Shown here: one piece after another, positions 16,760 to 25,972 of the stretch
Layout of the letters: each line of letters starts with the position of its first letter
Numbering within the stretch: the stretch's first letter is position 1
Assembly (NCBI GenBank): GCA_951813545.1
Contig: OX638352.1
Span: 3,736,835 to 3,800,834 of the forward strand
Direction of reading: 5' to 3'
Length of the DNA stretch: 64,000 nt
Source of the DNA: an uncultured Poribacteria bacterium
GTDB taxonomy: Bacteria; Poribacteria; WGA-4E; WGA-3G
The notes under the pieces: model-generated
The model's input: the letters and a program-made list of their open reading frames with translations, nothing else
What the model was told of the DNA's origin: nothing
The model's database searches: none
Program-made: the position numbers and the translations under genes

Positions 16760-17833
16760 ATGAGAAAATTAATGGGCTGCCTGTTAATCGGGATTGTTTT
16801 ACTCGGTTGCGGTGGAGATGAGATGGTTGAAGACCAACCTGAAATAACCCGAACCGAAGTCGTTGATAATACGCCGCTTCGCGTGATTACTTCGGAGAAA
16901 GATGGCGCAGCGATGGTGTTGCTCCCTGCAGGTTCCTTTGAAATGGGCGATCATTTCGATGAAGGAGCGGCAGATGAACTTCCTGTCCATCAGGTAGAGT
17001 TAGACGCTTTTTATATTGACCGACATGAGGTGACAATTGGGCAATATAAACGGTTTTTAAGAGAAACAGCCTACGGAACCTTACCCGACCAAACGCCTGA
17101 CTGGATAGCAGAAAAGGCGATTGTACTCGCACAAAAAGGTGTGCACCAGGTGGTTGGTTTCACTACACCGACCAACAGGCACCCTGTGGCAAATGTCACC
17201 TTTAATGATGCTCAAGCCTATGCGCAGTGGGCAGGTAAACGGTTGCCCACCGAAGCCGAATGGGAATACGCAGCACGAGGCGGGTTAGTCGGGAGACAAT
17301 ACGTTTGGGGAAACAAACCACCCCGAAAAACGGACTGTAACTTTACCGGCTCCTTTGGCGGCGAACAGGCGGATGACGGTTATTCATACACAGCACCGGT
17401 GGGGAGTTATGCTCCTAACGGCTATGGATTATATGATATGGCAGGGAACGTCTGGGAATGGTGCGCGGATTGGTATGATGAAAACTATTATGCAAGTTCT
17501 GTGCCCAAGAATCCAAAGGGACCAGAAACAGGAACGGAACGAGTGATAAGAGGCAGCGGATGGTCGAGTTACCTTCAACACCTACGCCTATCCCGCCGCT
17601 TAAAACTCTCTCCGACAGCGGCCGGATTTCCACAGGCAATCGAATCTTCAGGCTTGGAGAAACCAGCCTTGGACTTGGAGAAACCAGCCTTGGATAAGAA
17701 CATCCCTATAGACGAACAGAAACCGAATCAGGAGCAGAAACCACAAGTGGATCCAGCCCGAGAAAAACAGGTGCCCGACAATACCGTTCGGGTTGGCTTT
17801 CGATGTGTGGTAAATCTGGCAATAGATGAGTAG
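16760..17833 (+). CDS. FGE/SUMF1-domain lipoprotein with C-terminal low-complexity insertion
   Basis: A 357-residue lipoprotein (signal ending LLGC) with a formylglycine-generating-enzyme type domain. It contains MVLLPAGSFEMGDHFDEGA, FYIDRHEVTIGQYKRFL, RLPTEAEWEYAARGG and YGLYDMAGNVWEWCADWYDE, ending VRVGFRCV. True FGE enzymes activate sulfatases with two active-site Cys; here the catalytic pair is not obvious, so it may be a non-enzymatic family member. Between the conserved SRRLKLSPT stretch and the final GFRCV lies an unusual insertion of about 45 residues. It is rich in Glu, Lys, Pro and Gln and contains a 21-bp tandem repeat (17654-17695). The ATG at 16760 is preferred to a TTG at 16754. 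Confidence 0.85.
   Translation: MRKLMGCLLIGIVLLGCGGDEMVEDQPEITRTEVVDNTPLRVITSEKDGAAMVLLPAGSFEMGDHFDEGAADELPVHQVELDAFYIDRHEVTIGQYKRFLRETAYGTLPDQTPDWIAEKAIVLAQKGVHQVVGFTTPTNRHPVANVTFNDAQAYAQWAGKRLPTEAEWEYAARGGLVGRQYVWGNKPPRKTDCNFTGSFGGEQADDGYSYTAPVGSYAPNGYGLYDMAGNVWEWCADWYDENYYASSVPKNPKGPETGTERVIRGSGWSSYLQHLRLSRRLKLSPTAAGFPQAIESSGLEKPALDLEKPALDKNIPIDEQKPNQEQKPQVDPAREKQVPDNTVRVGFRCVVNLAIDE
17654..17695. repeat. 21-bp tandem duplication within the FGE-like gene
   Basis: TTGGAGAAACCAGCCTTGGA plus one base, twice in succession with one difference. It encodes LEKPALD twice and keeps the frame. Confidence 0.9.
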
Positions 17834-17874
17834 CCCAGTATCCTTCTTAACAAAAAACATCTTTTGACTCTAAT

Positions 17875-17992
17875 TATGGTAAAGTTCACAATTATTTCAA
17901 CATTACAGGAAGGCGAGGATACAATCCTCGCCAGCGGCGGTGAGGGTTGCCTTTACTGAAAAACTGTCTACATATTTTCCGACTTTACTATA
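17875..17992. repeat. MITE-like element, family B, copy 1 (118 bp)
   Basis: The ends are TATGGTAAAGTTC and its partner GACTTTACTATA, forming terminal inverted repeats. The inside holds a hairpin (GGCGAGGATACAATCCTCGCC). The copy at 38769-38885 has the same ends and the same internal order (CACAATTA, GAAGGCGAGG, CGCCAGC, ATATTTTC or ATGTTTTC). A core fragment without ends lies near 14630-14660. Confidence 0.82.
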
Positions 17993-18128
17993 GAAGTCAT
18001 ATTGAGTAAAACATAAGGATGTAGTAAAATAGGGAAAAAGAAAGTATTGATTTATGTCCCATTCTTTCCCGTTCAGATACCTATTTGCTTTGCGTTCTTA
18101 GCTCTTACTCGCTATGAGTTCATAAACA

Positions 18129-18493
18129 ACTATGGTTTGGACAGTTTCTGTCGGCCTCGCGTCGTGTTTTCAAGCGTGCCTCTATTTTCCTGATAGTTTT
18201 GGGGTGGGTATAACTCACTGAAAAGCGCGTTTATGGCCAAAAGGGGCAGCTTGACATAGCACGCCGCTGGCGTGCGGGCCCCTGCGCATGCTATTTCTAT
18301 AGACATATCACGCCCCTGGCGTGAGGAGACATCGTAATGTTGGGTATCGTTAGTTCCATATTGATTGCGTCTGGCACCTTGATAGGTTCTGGGTCTTTGC
18401 TCCAGCGGAGCAATATGTCTATAGAAATAGCATCCAGTCCTGCACGCCAGCGGCGTGCTATGTTTAAAAATTAAAAATTGTCCAAACCATAGT
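18129..18493. repeat. Large nested palindromic element (365 bp)
   Basis: Three nested inverted-repeat pairs share one centre. The outer 19-bp arms (18129-18147 and 18475-18493) start ACTATGGTTTGGACA, with one mismatch. Perfect 21-bp middle arms lie at 18255-18275 and 18442-18462, each itself a hairpin GCACGCC-GCT-GGCGTGC. Perfect 21-bp inner arms lie at 18288-18308 and 18413-18433. A further hairpin CACGCC-CCT-GGCGTG lies inside. With the family B element it accounts for most of the 686-base gap 17834-18519; no credible gene is present. Confidence 0.9.
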
Positions 18494-18519
18494 ATAAACA
18501 AACATAGATAGGTTTATTT

Positions 18520-19856
18520 ATGAAACGTATACCCACAACAATTCTAACCCTAATTTCAGTCAGTGTATTCGCTTTGGCTTGCGCGCTTTACGCACAAAAT
18601 GCGACAACAGAGAATTATTGGAATCAATTCCGCGGTCCGAATGGAGATGGCAAAGCAATTGCGACTGACCTCCCTATGCAATTTAGCGAAACGGAAAACG
18701 TCCGTTGGAAAACACCGATTCACGACAAGGGATACTCATCACCTGTTGTTTGGGATGACCAGATTTGGATGACAACCGCACGTGAAGATGGCAGAGAACT
18801 CTTCGCGATCTGTGTGGACTTAGAGAGCGGTAACACCCTACACGATATAAAAGTGTTTGATGTCGCGGAACCGCAACTCGAACACGGGGACCTCAACAGT
18901 CATGCGTCGCCTACGCCTATTGTAGAAAAAGGACGCATCTATGTTCACTACGGCACTTATGGCACTGCCTGTCTGGACACGAAAACAGGCGATAAACTTT
19001 GGGAACGTCGAGACCTCAACTGTGATCATCGAGTGCGTCCTGCGTCTTCCCCGATTATTGATGCGGATACACTATTTCTGACTTTTGATGGCGTTGATGT
19101 GCAATTTATTGCCGCACTCGATAGAAATACCGGCGATACTTTATGGCTGCAGCATCGAAAGGTTGACTCCAATTTTGAGGATGTTCTCAAAGCAAAGGGT
19201 GTTAAGGATATTGAAGAAACGAAAAAAGAGAAGCCGAACGATAACAGGAAATCTTACGCGACCCCTACAATTATTACGTTCCAAGGAAAGAAACAGTTGG
19301 TGAGTCCCGCAGCGGAAGTCACAATTTCCTACGATCCAAAAACAGGCGATGAACTCTGGCGCGTTCGACATGAAGGGTGGGGGTGGAACGTTGCGTGTAG
19401 ACCGATTTTTGCCCACAATCTTGTCTATTTTACAACTGGCGTGGAAAAATTATTGTTAGTGGTTGATCCATCTGGCAGAGGTGATGTTACCGATTCGCAT
19501 ATCGTTTGGCGCAATCGCAAGGGTGCCCTGAAATACCGTCGCCACTTATCATCGACGATTTGATGTTCATGGTTAATGAAGGAGGCGTGGTTTCTTGCGT
19601 AGAGGCAAAGAACGGGAACCCGGTATGGAAGGGGCGTGTCGGTGGGAATTATTGGGCATCACCGCTATATGCAGGTGGCAACATCTATTTTTTCAGTATG
19701 GAGGGAAGAGTGTCGGTTATCTCTGCCGAGCGACAGTTCAAGTTGCTTGCTCGGAACGAATTTGATGAAGGATTTATTGCATCGGGTGCTGTCGCTGGAA
19801 ACACCCTAATTCTGCGTTCCGAGAGGCATCTCTATTGTATTGAGGACAAGCCTTAA
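18520..19856 (+). pseudogene. PQQ-type beta-propeller protein, frameshifted
   Basis: An exported propeller of the PQQ-binding-like/BamB type. It has a signal peptide ending ALYAQ, then WNQFRGPNGDGKAIATDLP, RWKTPIHDKGYSSPVVW and repeated GDxLW blade ends (TGDKLWERRDLN, TGDELWRVRHEG). The first frame runs from 18520 to 19563. The homologous continuation EIPSPLIIDDLMFMVNEGG is in another frame from about 19515 to 19856. The switch lies at about 19518-19530 (RNRKG then CPEIPSPL) and equals the loss of one base. It is either a genuine recent frameshift or an assembly error. Such proteins are common beside DUF1501 and DUF1549/1553 genes in planctomycetes. Confidence 0.85.
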
Positions 19857-19944
19857 ACTCTTACAAAACCTTTTAAAGATATAAAGAACATCACAAGCCA
19901 AGTACTTGCATTTCGGTCAAATAAAACAATACAAGGACAAAAAG

Positions 19945-22155
19945 ATGAAAGCGATCCAATTAACGCTCATAGCATTGATCCTGTTAGCGGTGTCAATTTT
20001 ATGTGGTCCCATCTATCAAAATACTTCCGTAGCAAATGACGAGTCGTTTGGTTTAGCGACATCCAACCGCGTTGATTTTGAAAATGATTTGATACCAATA
20101 TTCACAAAGTTTGGATGTAATGCCGGAGCATGTCATGGTTCAGCCGCTGGTAGAGGTGAGTTCAAGTTATCGCTCTTTGGCGGCAATCCACAAGCGGACT
20201 ATAAGGCGATTGTTCGACAACTCGCAGGAAGGCGTATCAATCTGATGCACCCAGAAGAAAGCCTCGTCATTCTAAAACCGACAGCGCAAACCAACCATGG
20301 CGGTGGTCAGGTTCTGGACGAAAATGGGGAAGGTGCGCTATTACTCCGCAACTGGATCCAACAAGGTGCATCCTATGAAACGCTACGTCGTTTGGAACGA
20401 GTGGAAATATCACCACAAAAACAGGTGATAACAAATCTTGAAAGTCCAATTCAACTGCAAGCAAAGGCATATTTTTCTGATGCCACAACCGAAGATGTAA
20501 CACGATGGACTGTCTTTACACCAGAGGACAGTTCAGCGATTGAAATTGACACAGCCACTGCCGTCGCCAAAGTGCGTCGTCGTGGTCGGCATATCATTCT
20601 GGCTCGCTATCTCACGGAAGTCGTACCCATCGAGTTCATCTCGCCTTTGAATGAAACTCCTATACAGAATAACGGTGAAACGCACACGTCTCCAGAATCA
20701 ACTGACACCAGTATCGATGATGAAATTCTCAAATTACTCTCAACGCTCCGATTACCTGTGTCACCCGCTGCAGATGATGCAACCTTCTTACGTAGAGTGA
20801 CACTTGACCTCACTGGACACCTCCCTACACCAGAGGTGGTAACCGCATTTCTTGGAGATCCAGATACAAATAAACGGGAAACGTTAGTGAATGCCTTGCT
20901 TAACTCCAATGAATTTAACGAGTACTGGACATTGCGGCTGGCGAAACTGCTACGGATTGGCGCGCAGGAAAGAAATACACAAGGCGCGTTTGTCTATCAC
21001 CAATGGCTTTCCGAACAGATTAGCGATGGGAACGGGTATGACCAGATGGCACGCGCAGTTATTTTAGCAACAGGTGACTCCCACGAAATTGGTCCGGCGA
21101 ATTTTTACCGCACCGTGGACGGACCGCGTGAACAAGCCGAATTCATGAGTGAACTCTTCATGGGTGCTCGACTCCGATGCGCGAATTGCCATAACCACCC
21201 ACTCGACAAGTGGACACAGGACGATTACCACGGATTAGCGGCGATCTTTGCTAAAATAGAAGGCGATCAGATCGTTAAGGTAAAACCGTCGGGTGAGGTT
21301 ATCCATCCAGCGACGCGGGAAAAAGCGATACCGCGGATTCCCGGCAATCGGTTCCTGCCTGCCGATGTTGCTGATGGTCGAGTCGAATTGGCAGACTGGC
21401 TAACAGGTTCAGACAACCCCTATTTCGCTGAAGCCATCGTCAACAGATTATGGAAGGCGATGATGGGACGCGGCTTAGTCGAACCCGTTGACGATTTCCG
21501 AGCTACCAACCCAGCCACGCATCCCGAATTGCTAACAGAGCTTGCTGACGATTTTGTGACACACGGTTACGACCTTCGGCATACACTCAAACGCATCGCG
21601 CGCAGTGAATCTTACGCGCGCAGTGCAAATACGTTCCCTCAAAACGCGACGGATGATCGTTTCTATTCGCATGCGCTGCAAAAGCCGCTTGAACCAGAGG
21701 TGTTGGCGGATGCCATTTCGGATGTCCTCGGTATACCTGACACCTACGGCAATGAGCCGGAAGGCACTCGTGCTGTCTCTCTATTCAATCCAAACACTGA
21801 ATCCGAGGCACTTGATATCTTAGGGCGATGTGGACGTGAGACCTCATGTGAGAGTGCTACTGAAGTAACGGATGGACTTCAGCGTAAATTGCACCTATTT
21901 AACGGCAATCTTCTCAATGCGCGCATCGGTGTATCTGGTAGTCGGCTTGATAAACTGATGTCGGAAGGGAAATCGCCGATGAAGATTCTCGACGAGTTCT
22001 ACCTCGCCGCGCTGAGTCGGCATCCAACGGAGACTGAGCAACAATTTTGGGAACAACACATTGATGTCAGCGCGTCTGCAAATTCGCAACGCGCAATCCT
22101 TGAGGATATGGTCTGGAGTCTACTAACCTGTAATGAATTTGTGATGAATCACTAA
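19945..22155 (+). CDS. DUF1549/DUF1553 protein with N-terminal haem-binding-like motif
   Basis: A 736-residue exported protein. After a signal segment comes FENDLIPIFTKFGCNAGACH, a CxxxCH-like site as in planctomycete cytochrome-type modules. An Ig-like part follows at about 150-230. DUF1549 (DLTGHLPTPEVVTAFL, residues about 280-480, with RCANCHNHPLDKWTQDDYHG) and DUF1553 (about 500-735, VNRLWKAMMGRGLVEPVDDF) complete it. The biochemical role of the family is unknown; membership and pairing with DUF1501 are well established. The ATG at 19945 follows AAGGA; an earlier in-frame ATG at 19906 lacks a ribosome site. Confidence 0.9.
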   Translation: MKAIQLTLIALILLAVSILCGPIYQNTSVANDESFGLATSNRVDFENDLIPIFTKFGCNAGACHGSAAGRGEFKLSLFGGNPQADYKAIVRQLAGRRINLMHPEESLVILKPTAQTNHGGGQVLDENGEGALLLRNWIQQGASYETLRRLERVEISPQKQVITNLESPIQLQAKAYFSDATTEDVTRWTVFTPEDSSAIEIDTATAVAKVRRRGRHIILARYLTEVVPIEFISPLNETPIQNNGETHTSPESTDTSIDDEILKLLSTLRLPVSPAADDATFLRRVTLDLTGHLPTPEVVTAFLGDPDTNKRETLVNALLNSNEFNEYWTLRLAKLLRIGAQERNTQGAFVYHQWLSEQISDGNGYDQMARAVILATGDSHEIGPANFYRTVDGPREQAEFMSELFMGARLRCANCHNHPLDKWTQDDYHGLAAIFAKIEGDQIVKVKPSGEVIHPATREKAIPRIPGNRFLPADVADGRVELADWLTGSDNPYFAEAIVNRLWKAMMGRGLVEPVDDFRATNPATHPELLTELADDFVTHGYDLRHTLKRIARSESYARSANTFPQNATDDRFYSHALQKPLEPEVLADAISDVLGIPDTYGNEPEGTRAVSLFNPNTESEALDILGRCGRETSCESATEVTDGLQRKLHLFNGNLLNARIGVSGSRLDKLMSEGKSPMKILDEFYLAALSRHPTETEQQFWEQHIDVSASANSQRAILEDMVWSLLTCNEFVMNH

Positions 22156-22156
22156 T

Positions 22157-22202
22157 ACAACGACTCTGTTAAAATAGAGTCGGATCGTATCCGTTGTTTT
22201 AT
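22157..22202 (+). terminator. Terminator after the DUF1549/1553 gene
   Basis: Nested stems ACAACG / CGTTGT and CGACTCT / AGAGTCG are followed by TTTTA, starting 2 nt after the stop codon. Confidence 0.7.
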
Positions 22203-22209
22203 AGGTAAG

Positions 22210-22363
22210 TTTCGTGCTACGTCCCTTTTTTGCCATTTTGCTTGCGCTCAGCTGCGTGGTTTCCATTGCCACCACACAGGAGGAAATTTCGTGCTACGTC
22301 CCTTTTTTGCCATTTTGCTTGCGCTCAGCTGCGTGGTTTCCATTGCCACCACACAGGAGGAAA
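22210..22363. repeat. Perfect 77-bp tandem duplication at the 5' end of the GH29-like gene
   Basis: Units 22210-22286 and 22287-22363 are identical. Each contains GTG-start signal-peptide coding sequence and a strong AGGAGG site at its end. The period is not a multiple of three, so translation begun in the first unit goes out of frame. Starts at 22291 (GTG) and 22366 (ATG) are in frame with the gene. Confidence 0.95.
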
Positions 22364-24207
22364 TTATGCATAACCAAGGTGCCGTTGAGGTAAACGACAA
22401 GGCATTGATTGTGGATATGGTGCGTGCAGCGGGCAACCATTCCGGTGTCAATATAAACCCACTGTCCGATAGCCAGGAGGGATCCCAATCCACCCGGGCA
22501 GATGAAGTGATTAAGAAATGGATTGATGAAAATGGAGAATCAATCGTTGGTACTCGCGGCGGTCCCTTTAATCCTACCGATCAATATGTAACCACCTACA
22601 AGAATAATAAAATCTATGTTCACGTCCTTTCCTGGGGTGGAAAGAACAACATCATACTTCCAGCAATCATTGATCGGGTGGTGAAAAACGCTTGGATCCT
22701 CGAAAATCCGGAAGCAGATGGTGCATCGTGGGGAATCGTGCGCCAGCATCCATGGGGGCTTTTGATTGTAGTCCCGGAAGACTATCAAAATGGCGTTGAT
22801 GACATTATCGTTCTTGATATTGAAGGGGATCCTGCTACCCTTAAGAAGCCACAATTGATTGAGGCAGATCCATCAACAGTTATTTATCTTTTCGGGAACA
22901 GTGCCAAGGTAGATGGCGGTCTTGTGCACTTGCAAGCGCAGGACTGGATTGAAGGTTGGAATAAACCATCCGCTTCACTTTCATGGAAGGCGAAACTCCC
23001 GATGTCTTCTGATTACGAGCTTGCGGTCACTTATACTGCGGATGCCGATGCAATAGGCTCGAAGTTCGAGATTGTTGCAGGACAAAACAGAATCACTATG
23101 ACAGTCCGCCGAACGATCGGATGGGCAGGAGATTCGCAGAACTTTGAAAGGATACCGCTTCAGGGAACATTGCACCTGCCTATAGGTGAAAGCACAATTA
23201 CGCTTCGTCTTATCGGAGAAGCAAAATCCAAGGCGAACGTGAAAATCCATTCTCTTGAGTTGATTTCGTCCGGCGCGGCAAAGACAATGATTGCCTCAAG
23301 GGAGAAGGCGCAGCAGATGCGTGCGAGTACCGATTGGTTCATTGAAGCAAAGTACGGCGTGATGTTCCATTGGTCAACAACGACGCAGCCGTTGCGGGGT
23401 CCCCAAAAACCTTACCCGGAGGCAGTGGAGGCTTTTGATGTCAACGCTTTCGCAGATATGGTGAGTGAAACCGGAGCGGGCTACGTCATTTTCACCGCTG
23501 TCCACGGAATTATGCATTTCCCTGCTCCTTTAAAATCGGTTGAAGCGGTTATGTCGGAACGCACGTGCAAACGCGATCTGATTGGAGAGATGGCGGATAA
23601 ACTGAATGAACGCGGCATTCCGCTCATTCTTTACTTTCATCACGGTGTTGGAGATTCTGAGTGGGTGAAAGCTGCTGGATTTTTGAGTAAGGATAAATCT
23701 CGGTTCTTCAAAATCGAGCGTGATATCCTTACTGAAATCGGGCACCGATACGGTAAAAAGGTTGTGGGATACTGGTTCGATGATCGGTATCCGCTCCAAC
23801 CCTTTGAAGAATTGTATGAGGCGACCAAAGCCAGTAATTCTGATCGCATCGTCGCTTGGAACAGTTGGATTCTCCCCAAAACGACTGAATTTCAAGAATA
23901 CTACGCTGGTGAGTTTGGCGGTGCGCTTGTAAATCCACCAGCAAGTTTCTTTGTTGAAGATGGCAGCGCAAGTGGGCTACAACCGCATGGTTTAATCTTT
24001 CTTGACGATCCTTGGCAGCACGGATATCCAGATACCGATATTGCCCCGCCTTTATTTACTACGCAGCAGATTGTCGATTACGTGCAGATGTGTATTGCCC
24101 AAAAACTCGTAATTACAATGAATATAGGGATCACTCAGGATGGAAAGGTCTCGCCTGCGACACTTGAACAGATGAAAGCTTTGCGGCGAACAATCCGAGC
24201 GGAATAG
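22291..24207 (+). CDS. GH29-like (alpha-L-fucosidase type) exported glycosidase, permuted domains
   Basis: 638 residues from the GTG start, with a signal peptide (LRPFFAILLALSCVVSIATT). The catalytic TIM barrel begins near residue 350 (WFIEAKYGVMFHW). It contains YFHHGVGDSEW and YWFDD (about 493-497), whose Asp fits the GH29 nucleophile. Unusually, the segment that normally follows the barrel in fucosidases (W-x-x-x-NGE-x-I-x-GTR-GGPF, then Y-V-H-V-L-S-W) lies before it, at residues about 75-130. A beta-sandwich (about 200-330) separates the two. The 77-bp duplication upstream provides RBS-start pairs at 22291 (with signal) and 22366 (without signal). The sugar specificity is not proven. Confidence 0.78.
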   Translation: MLRPFFAILLALSCVVSIATTQEEIMHNQGAVEVNDKALIVDMVRAAGNHSGVNINPLSDSQEGSQSTRADEVIKKWIDENGESIVGTRGGPFNPTDQYVTTYKNNKIYVHVLSWGGKNNIILPAIIDRVVKNAWILENPEADGASWGIVRQHPWGLLIVVPEDYQNGVDDIIVLDIEGDPATLKKPQLIEADPSTVIYLFGNSAKVDGGLVHLQAQDWIEGWNKPSASLSWKAKLPMSSDYELAVTYTADADAIGSKFEIVAGQNRITMTVRRTIGWAGDSQNFERIPLQGTLHLPIGESTITLRLIGEAKSKANVKIHSLELISSGAAKTMIASREKAQQMRASTDWFIEAKYGVMFHWSTTTQPLRGPQKPYPEAVEAFDVNAFADMVSETGAGYVIFTAVHGIMHFPAPLKSVEAVMSERTCKRDLIGEMADKLNERGIPLILYFHHGVGDSEWVKAAGFLSKDKSRFFKIERDILTEIGHRYGKKVVGYWFDDRYPLQPFEELYEATKASNSDRIVAWNSWILPKTTEFQEYYAGEFGGALVNPPASFFVEDGSASGLQPHGLIFLDDPWQHGYPDTDIAPPLFTTQQIVDYVQMCIAQKLVITMNIGITQDGKVSPATLEQMKALRRTIRAE

Positions 24208-24345
24208 TTTTCAGTCCTCAGTTAAGAGTCCGTTGTGGCAATCGCGAACGTTTACCACTGCCACAAGGTTCTCTGACTGACAACCGATGACTACTCTTTT
24301 GACGACTGAGAACTACTAACAGTGCCCGTGACTTCAGGACGTATT
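24208..24345. repeat. Degenerate TCAGTT-type palindromic repeat
   Basis: TTTTCAGTCCTCAGTTAAGAG near the left end and GACTGACAACCGATGACTAC plus GACTGAGAACTAC to the right form a weak inverted pair. It occupies the gap between two genes and resembles the element at 7899-7998. Confidence 0.5.
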
Positions 24346-24357
24346 GGAGATTAATCG

Positions 24358-25716
24358 ATGAAGCGTGAACAGCACCTAAATTTAGTAGTTCCTGTATCTA
24401 TCTTTAGTTTCATATTTGTCTTGGTGTTTGCTGCACTCACTGTTCCAGCAGACTCCAAAACTGAGGTTGACTTTGAAACACAGATTTTACCTATCCTCCA
24501 AAACCGTTGCTTTAATTGCCATAGCGCGCCAAAGGTAGATGCCAGCGGCATCATTACAAAACCGAAGGGTGGGGTTCAACTGGATAGCGTGAAAGGCGTT
24601 GAGGCGAGCCTGCACGGAGAAGTGATTGTCGCTGGCGAACCTGAGGATTCCCTTCTCTACCAACGTATCACGTTACCCGAAGGCGAAACCGGTATCATGC
24701 CACCGCCGGAAGCCGGTGATCCATTGACGGAACAAGAAATTGGTCTTATCCGAAAGTGGATTGAGCAGGGAGCAACCTATGGAGAATGGAAGGGAAATCA
24801 ATCGGATCTTAAGCCATCGACGACCAACACCAATCTACACCAACCTACCGTCATGCCACCGATTACGTCTCTCGCGTTTTCACCGGATGGAAAATCTGTC
24901 GTTGCATGTTCCCAAGCGGGGTTACACGTTTACGATTTCCCCACACTCAACCTACAGCGGATGATTAAGGCAGAAGCACGCAATATACATGCGCTCGCGT
25001 TTTCACCTGACGGCGATCGGTTGGCTGTTGGCGGCGGAAATCCAGCAACTAAAGGCATCATAGAAATTTTTTCGTGGCCAGAGGGAAAGTCAATCCATGT
25101 TTTGAGAGAGCATCGGGATTCAGTTACGGCTGTGGCATGGCAGAATACGTCATCACTTGCATCGGCAAGCCTGGACCGACGCGTCATTCTTTGGGATTTG
25201 CAAACTGGTACCCCCATCCAGCAGTTGGAAGGTCATTCAAAAGGGGTATCATCCCTCTGTTTCCTAAATAATAAAGAAATACTCGTAAGCACTGGGATAG
25301 ATCAGAGTGTCCGCGTTTGGGATCTGACATCTGGTGAGTTGATTCGGAGTATGAACAATCATACGCTGCCAGTGCATGATCTTGCCCTGCGTCCAAGTGA
25401 TGAGGGGCTACCTGTAATCGTCTCGGCGGGTGATGACCGTACCGTCCGATTCTGGCAGCCAACTATTGGTCGCATGGTAAAGTTTGCACGGCTCGAGGAA
25501 GCACCGCTTGACACGGCATGGTTGAGCGACGGTTCAAAGGTTGTCGCCGTGTGTACCGATGGTGCTGTTCGTCTGGTTGATCCAGATTCCGTAGAAGTTA
25601 CGGATGAGATTCATGCGCTAAACGGTTGGGCTTACTCGCTTGCCGTTCACCCAACGAATAGTAGTATTGTTATCGGTGGACCGAACGCACAGATCCGACG
25701 GATTATGCTGAAGTAA
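24358..25716 (+). CDS. Planctomycete-type cytochrome c fused to WD40 propeller
   Basis: A 452-residue exported protein. After a hydrophobic signal (SIFSFIFVLVFAALTV) residues about 38-145 form a PSCyt1-type domain. It has the haem-binding CFNCH in ILPILQNRCFNCHSAPK and ends in IMPPPEAGDPLTEQEIGLIR and KWIEQGA. The rest is a WD40 propeller of about seven blades (LAFSPDGKSVVA, LAFSPDGDRLAVGG, ASASLDRRVILWDLQTG, STGIDQSVRVWDLTSG, SAGDDRTVRFWQP). The combination is typical of planctomycetes and relatives and fits the neighbouring DUF1501/1549/1553 genes. Electron transfer is probable from the haem motif; the partner is unknown. Confidence 0.9.
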   Translation: MKREQHLNLVVPVSIFSFIFVLVFAALTVPADSKTEVDFETQILPILQNRCFNCHSAPKVDASGIITKPKGGVQLDSVKGVEASLHGEVIVAGEPEDSLLYQRITLPEGETGIMPPPEAGDPLTEQEIGLIRKWIEQGATYGEWKGNQSDLKPSTTNTNLHQPTVMPPITSLAFSPDGKSVVACSQAGLHVYDFPTLNLQRMIKAEARNIHALAFSPDGDRLAVGGGNPATKGIIEIFSWPEGKSIHVLREHRDSVTAVAWQNTSSLASASLDRRVILWDLQTGTPIQQLEGHSKGVSSLCFLNNKEILVSTGIDQSVRVWDLTSGELIRSMNNHTLPVHDLALRPSDEGLPVIVSAGDDRTVRFWQPTIGRMVKFARLEEAPLDTAWLSDGSKVVAVCTDGAVRLVDPDSVEVTDEIHALNGWAYSLAVHPTNSSIVIGGPNAQIRRIMLK

Positions 25717-25798
25717 CCGAAACTTTAATAAATCGGGCTTACAAGGTTTCCCTCACACAAGAAATTCCCCCTCCATAAGAGTCCTTAGCAACATATCC

Positions 25799-25968
25799 TC
25801 ATGTCATTTCAACGACAGTGCCTAACCCTTTCACTTCCACTGCTGCAAGTTCCATTGATGCAGCGACTGCATCTGGCACCGCCACACCTACCGATTGAAA
25901 ACGTGATTGCCTTCTCTAACTGGCATCTGGACTTATCTCCGTTGGCAACTTCACCGATGCTTCTGACA
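25799..25968 (-). pseudogene. Remnant of the 3' end of an ornithine-cyclodeaminase-family gene
   Basis: Read on the minus strand this stretch gives SIGEVANGDK and, after a one-base deletion, QSVGVAVPDAVAASMELAAV and KGLGTVVEMT then a stop. The intact gene at 36580-37545 ends EIGEIINGDK, KSVGVAVQDAVAGAAVLAEA and KGLGTVAEMA. Order, orientation and about two thirds of the residues match, so it is a diverged duplicate of that gene's end. It abuts the stop of the carH-like gene. The intact copy abuts the other end of the carotenoid cluster, so the pair forms direct repeats around about 10.6 kb. Confidence 0.85.
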
Positions 25969-25972
25969 CATT

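Noticed and set aside
18130..18501. A 123-codon minus-strand reading frame
   Set aside because: It runs through the nested palindrome and its sequence follows the repeats; no family resemblance or ribosome site.
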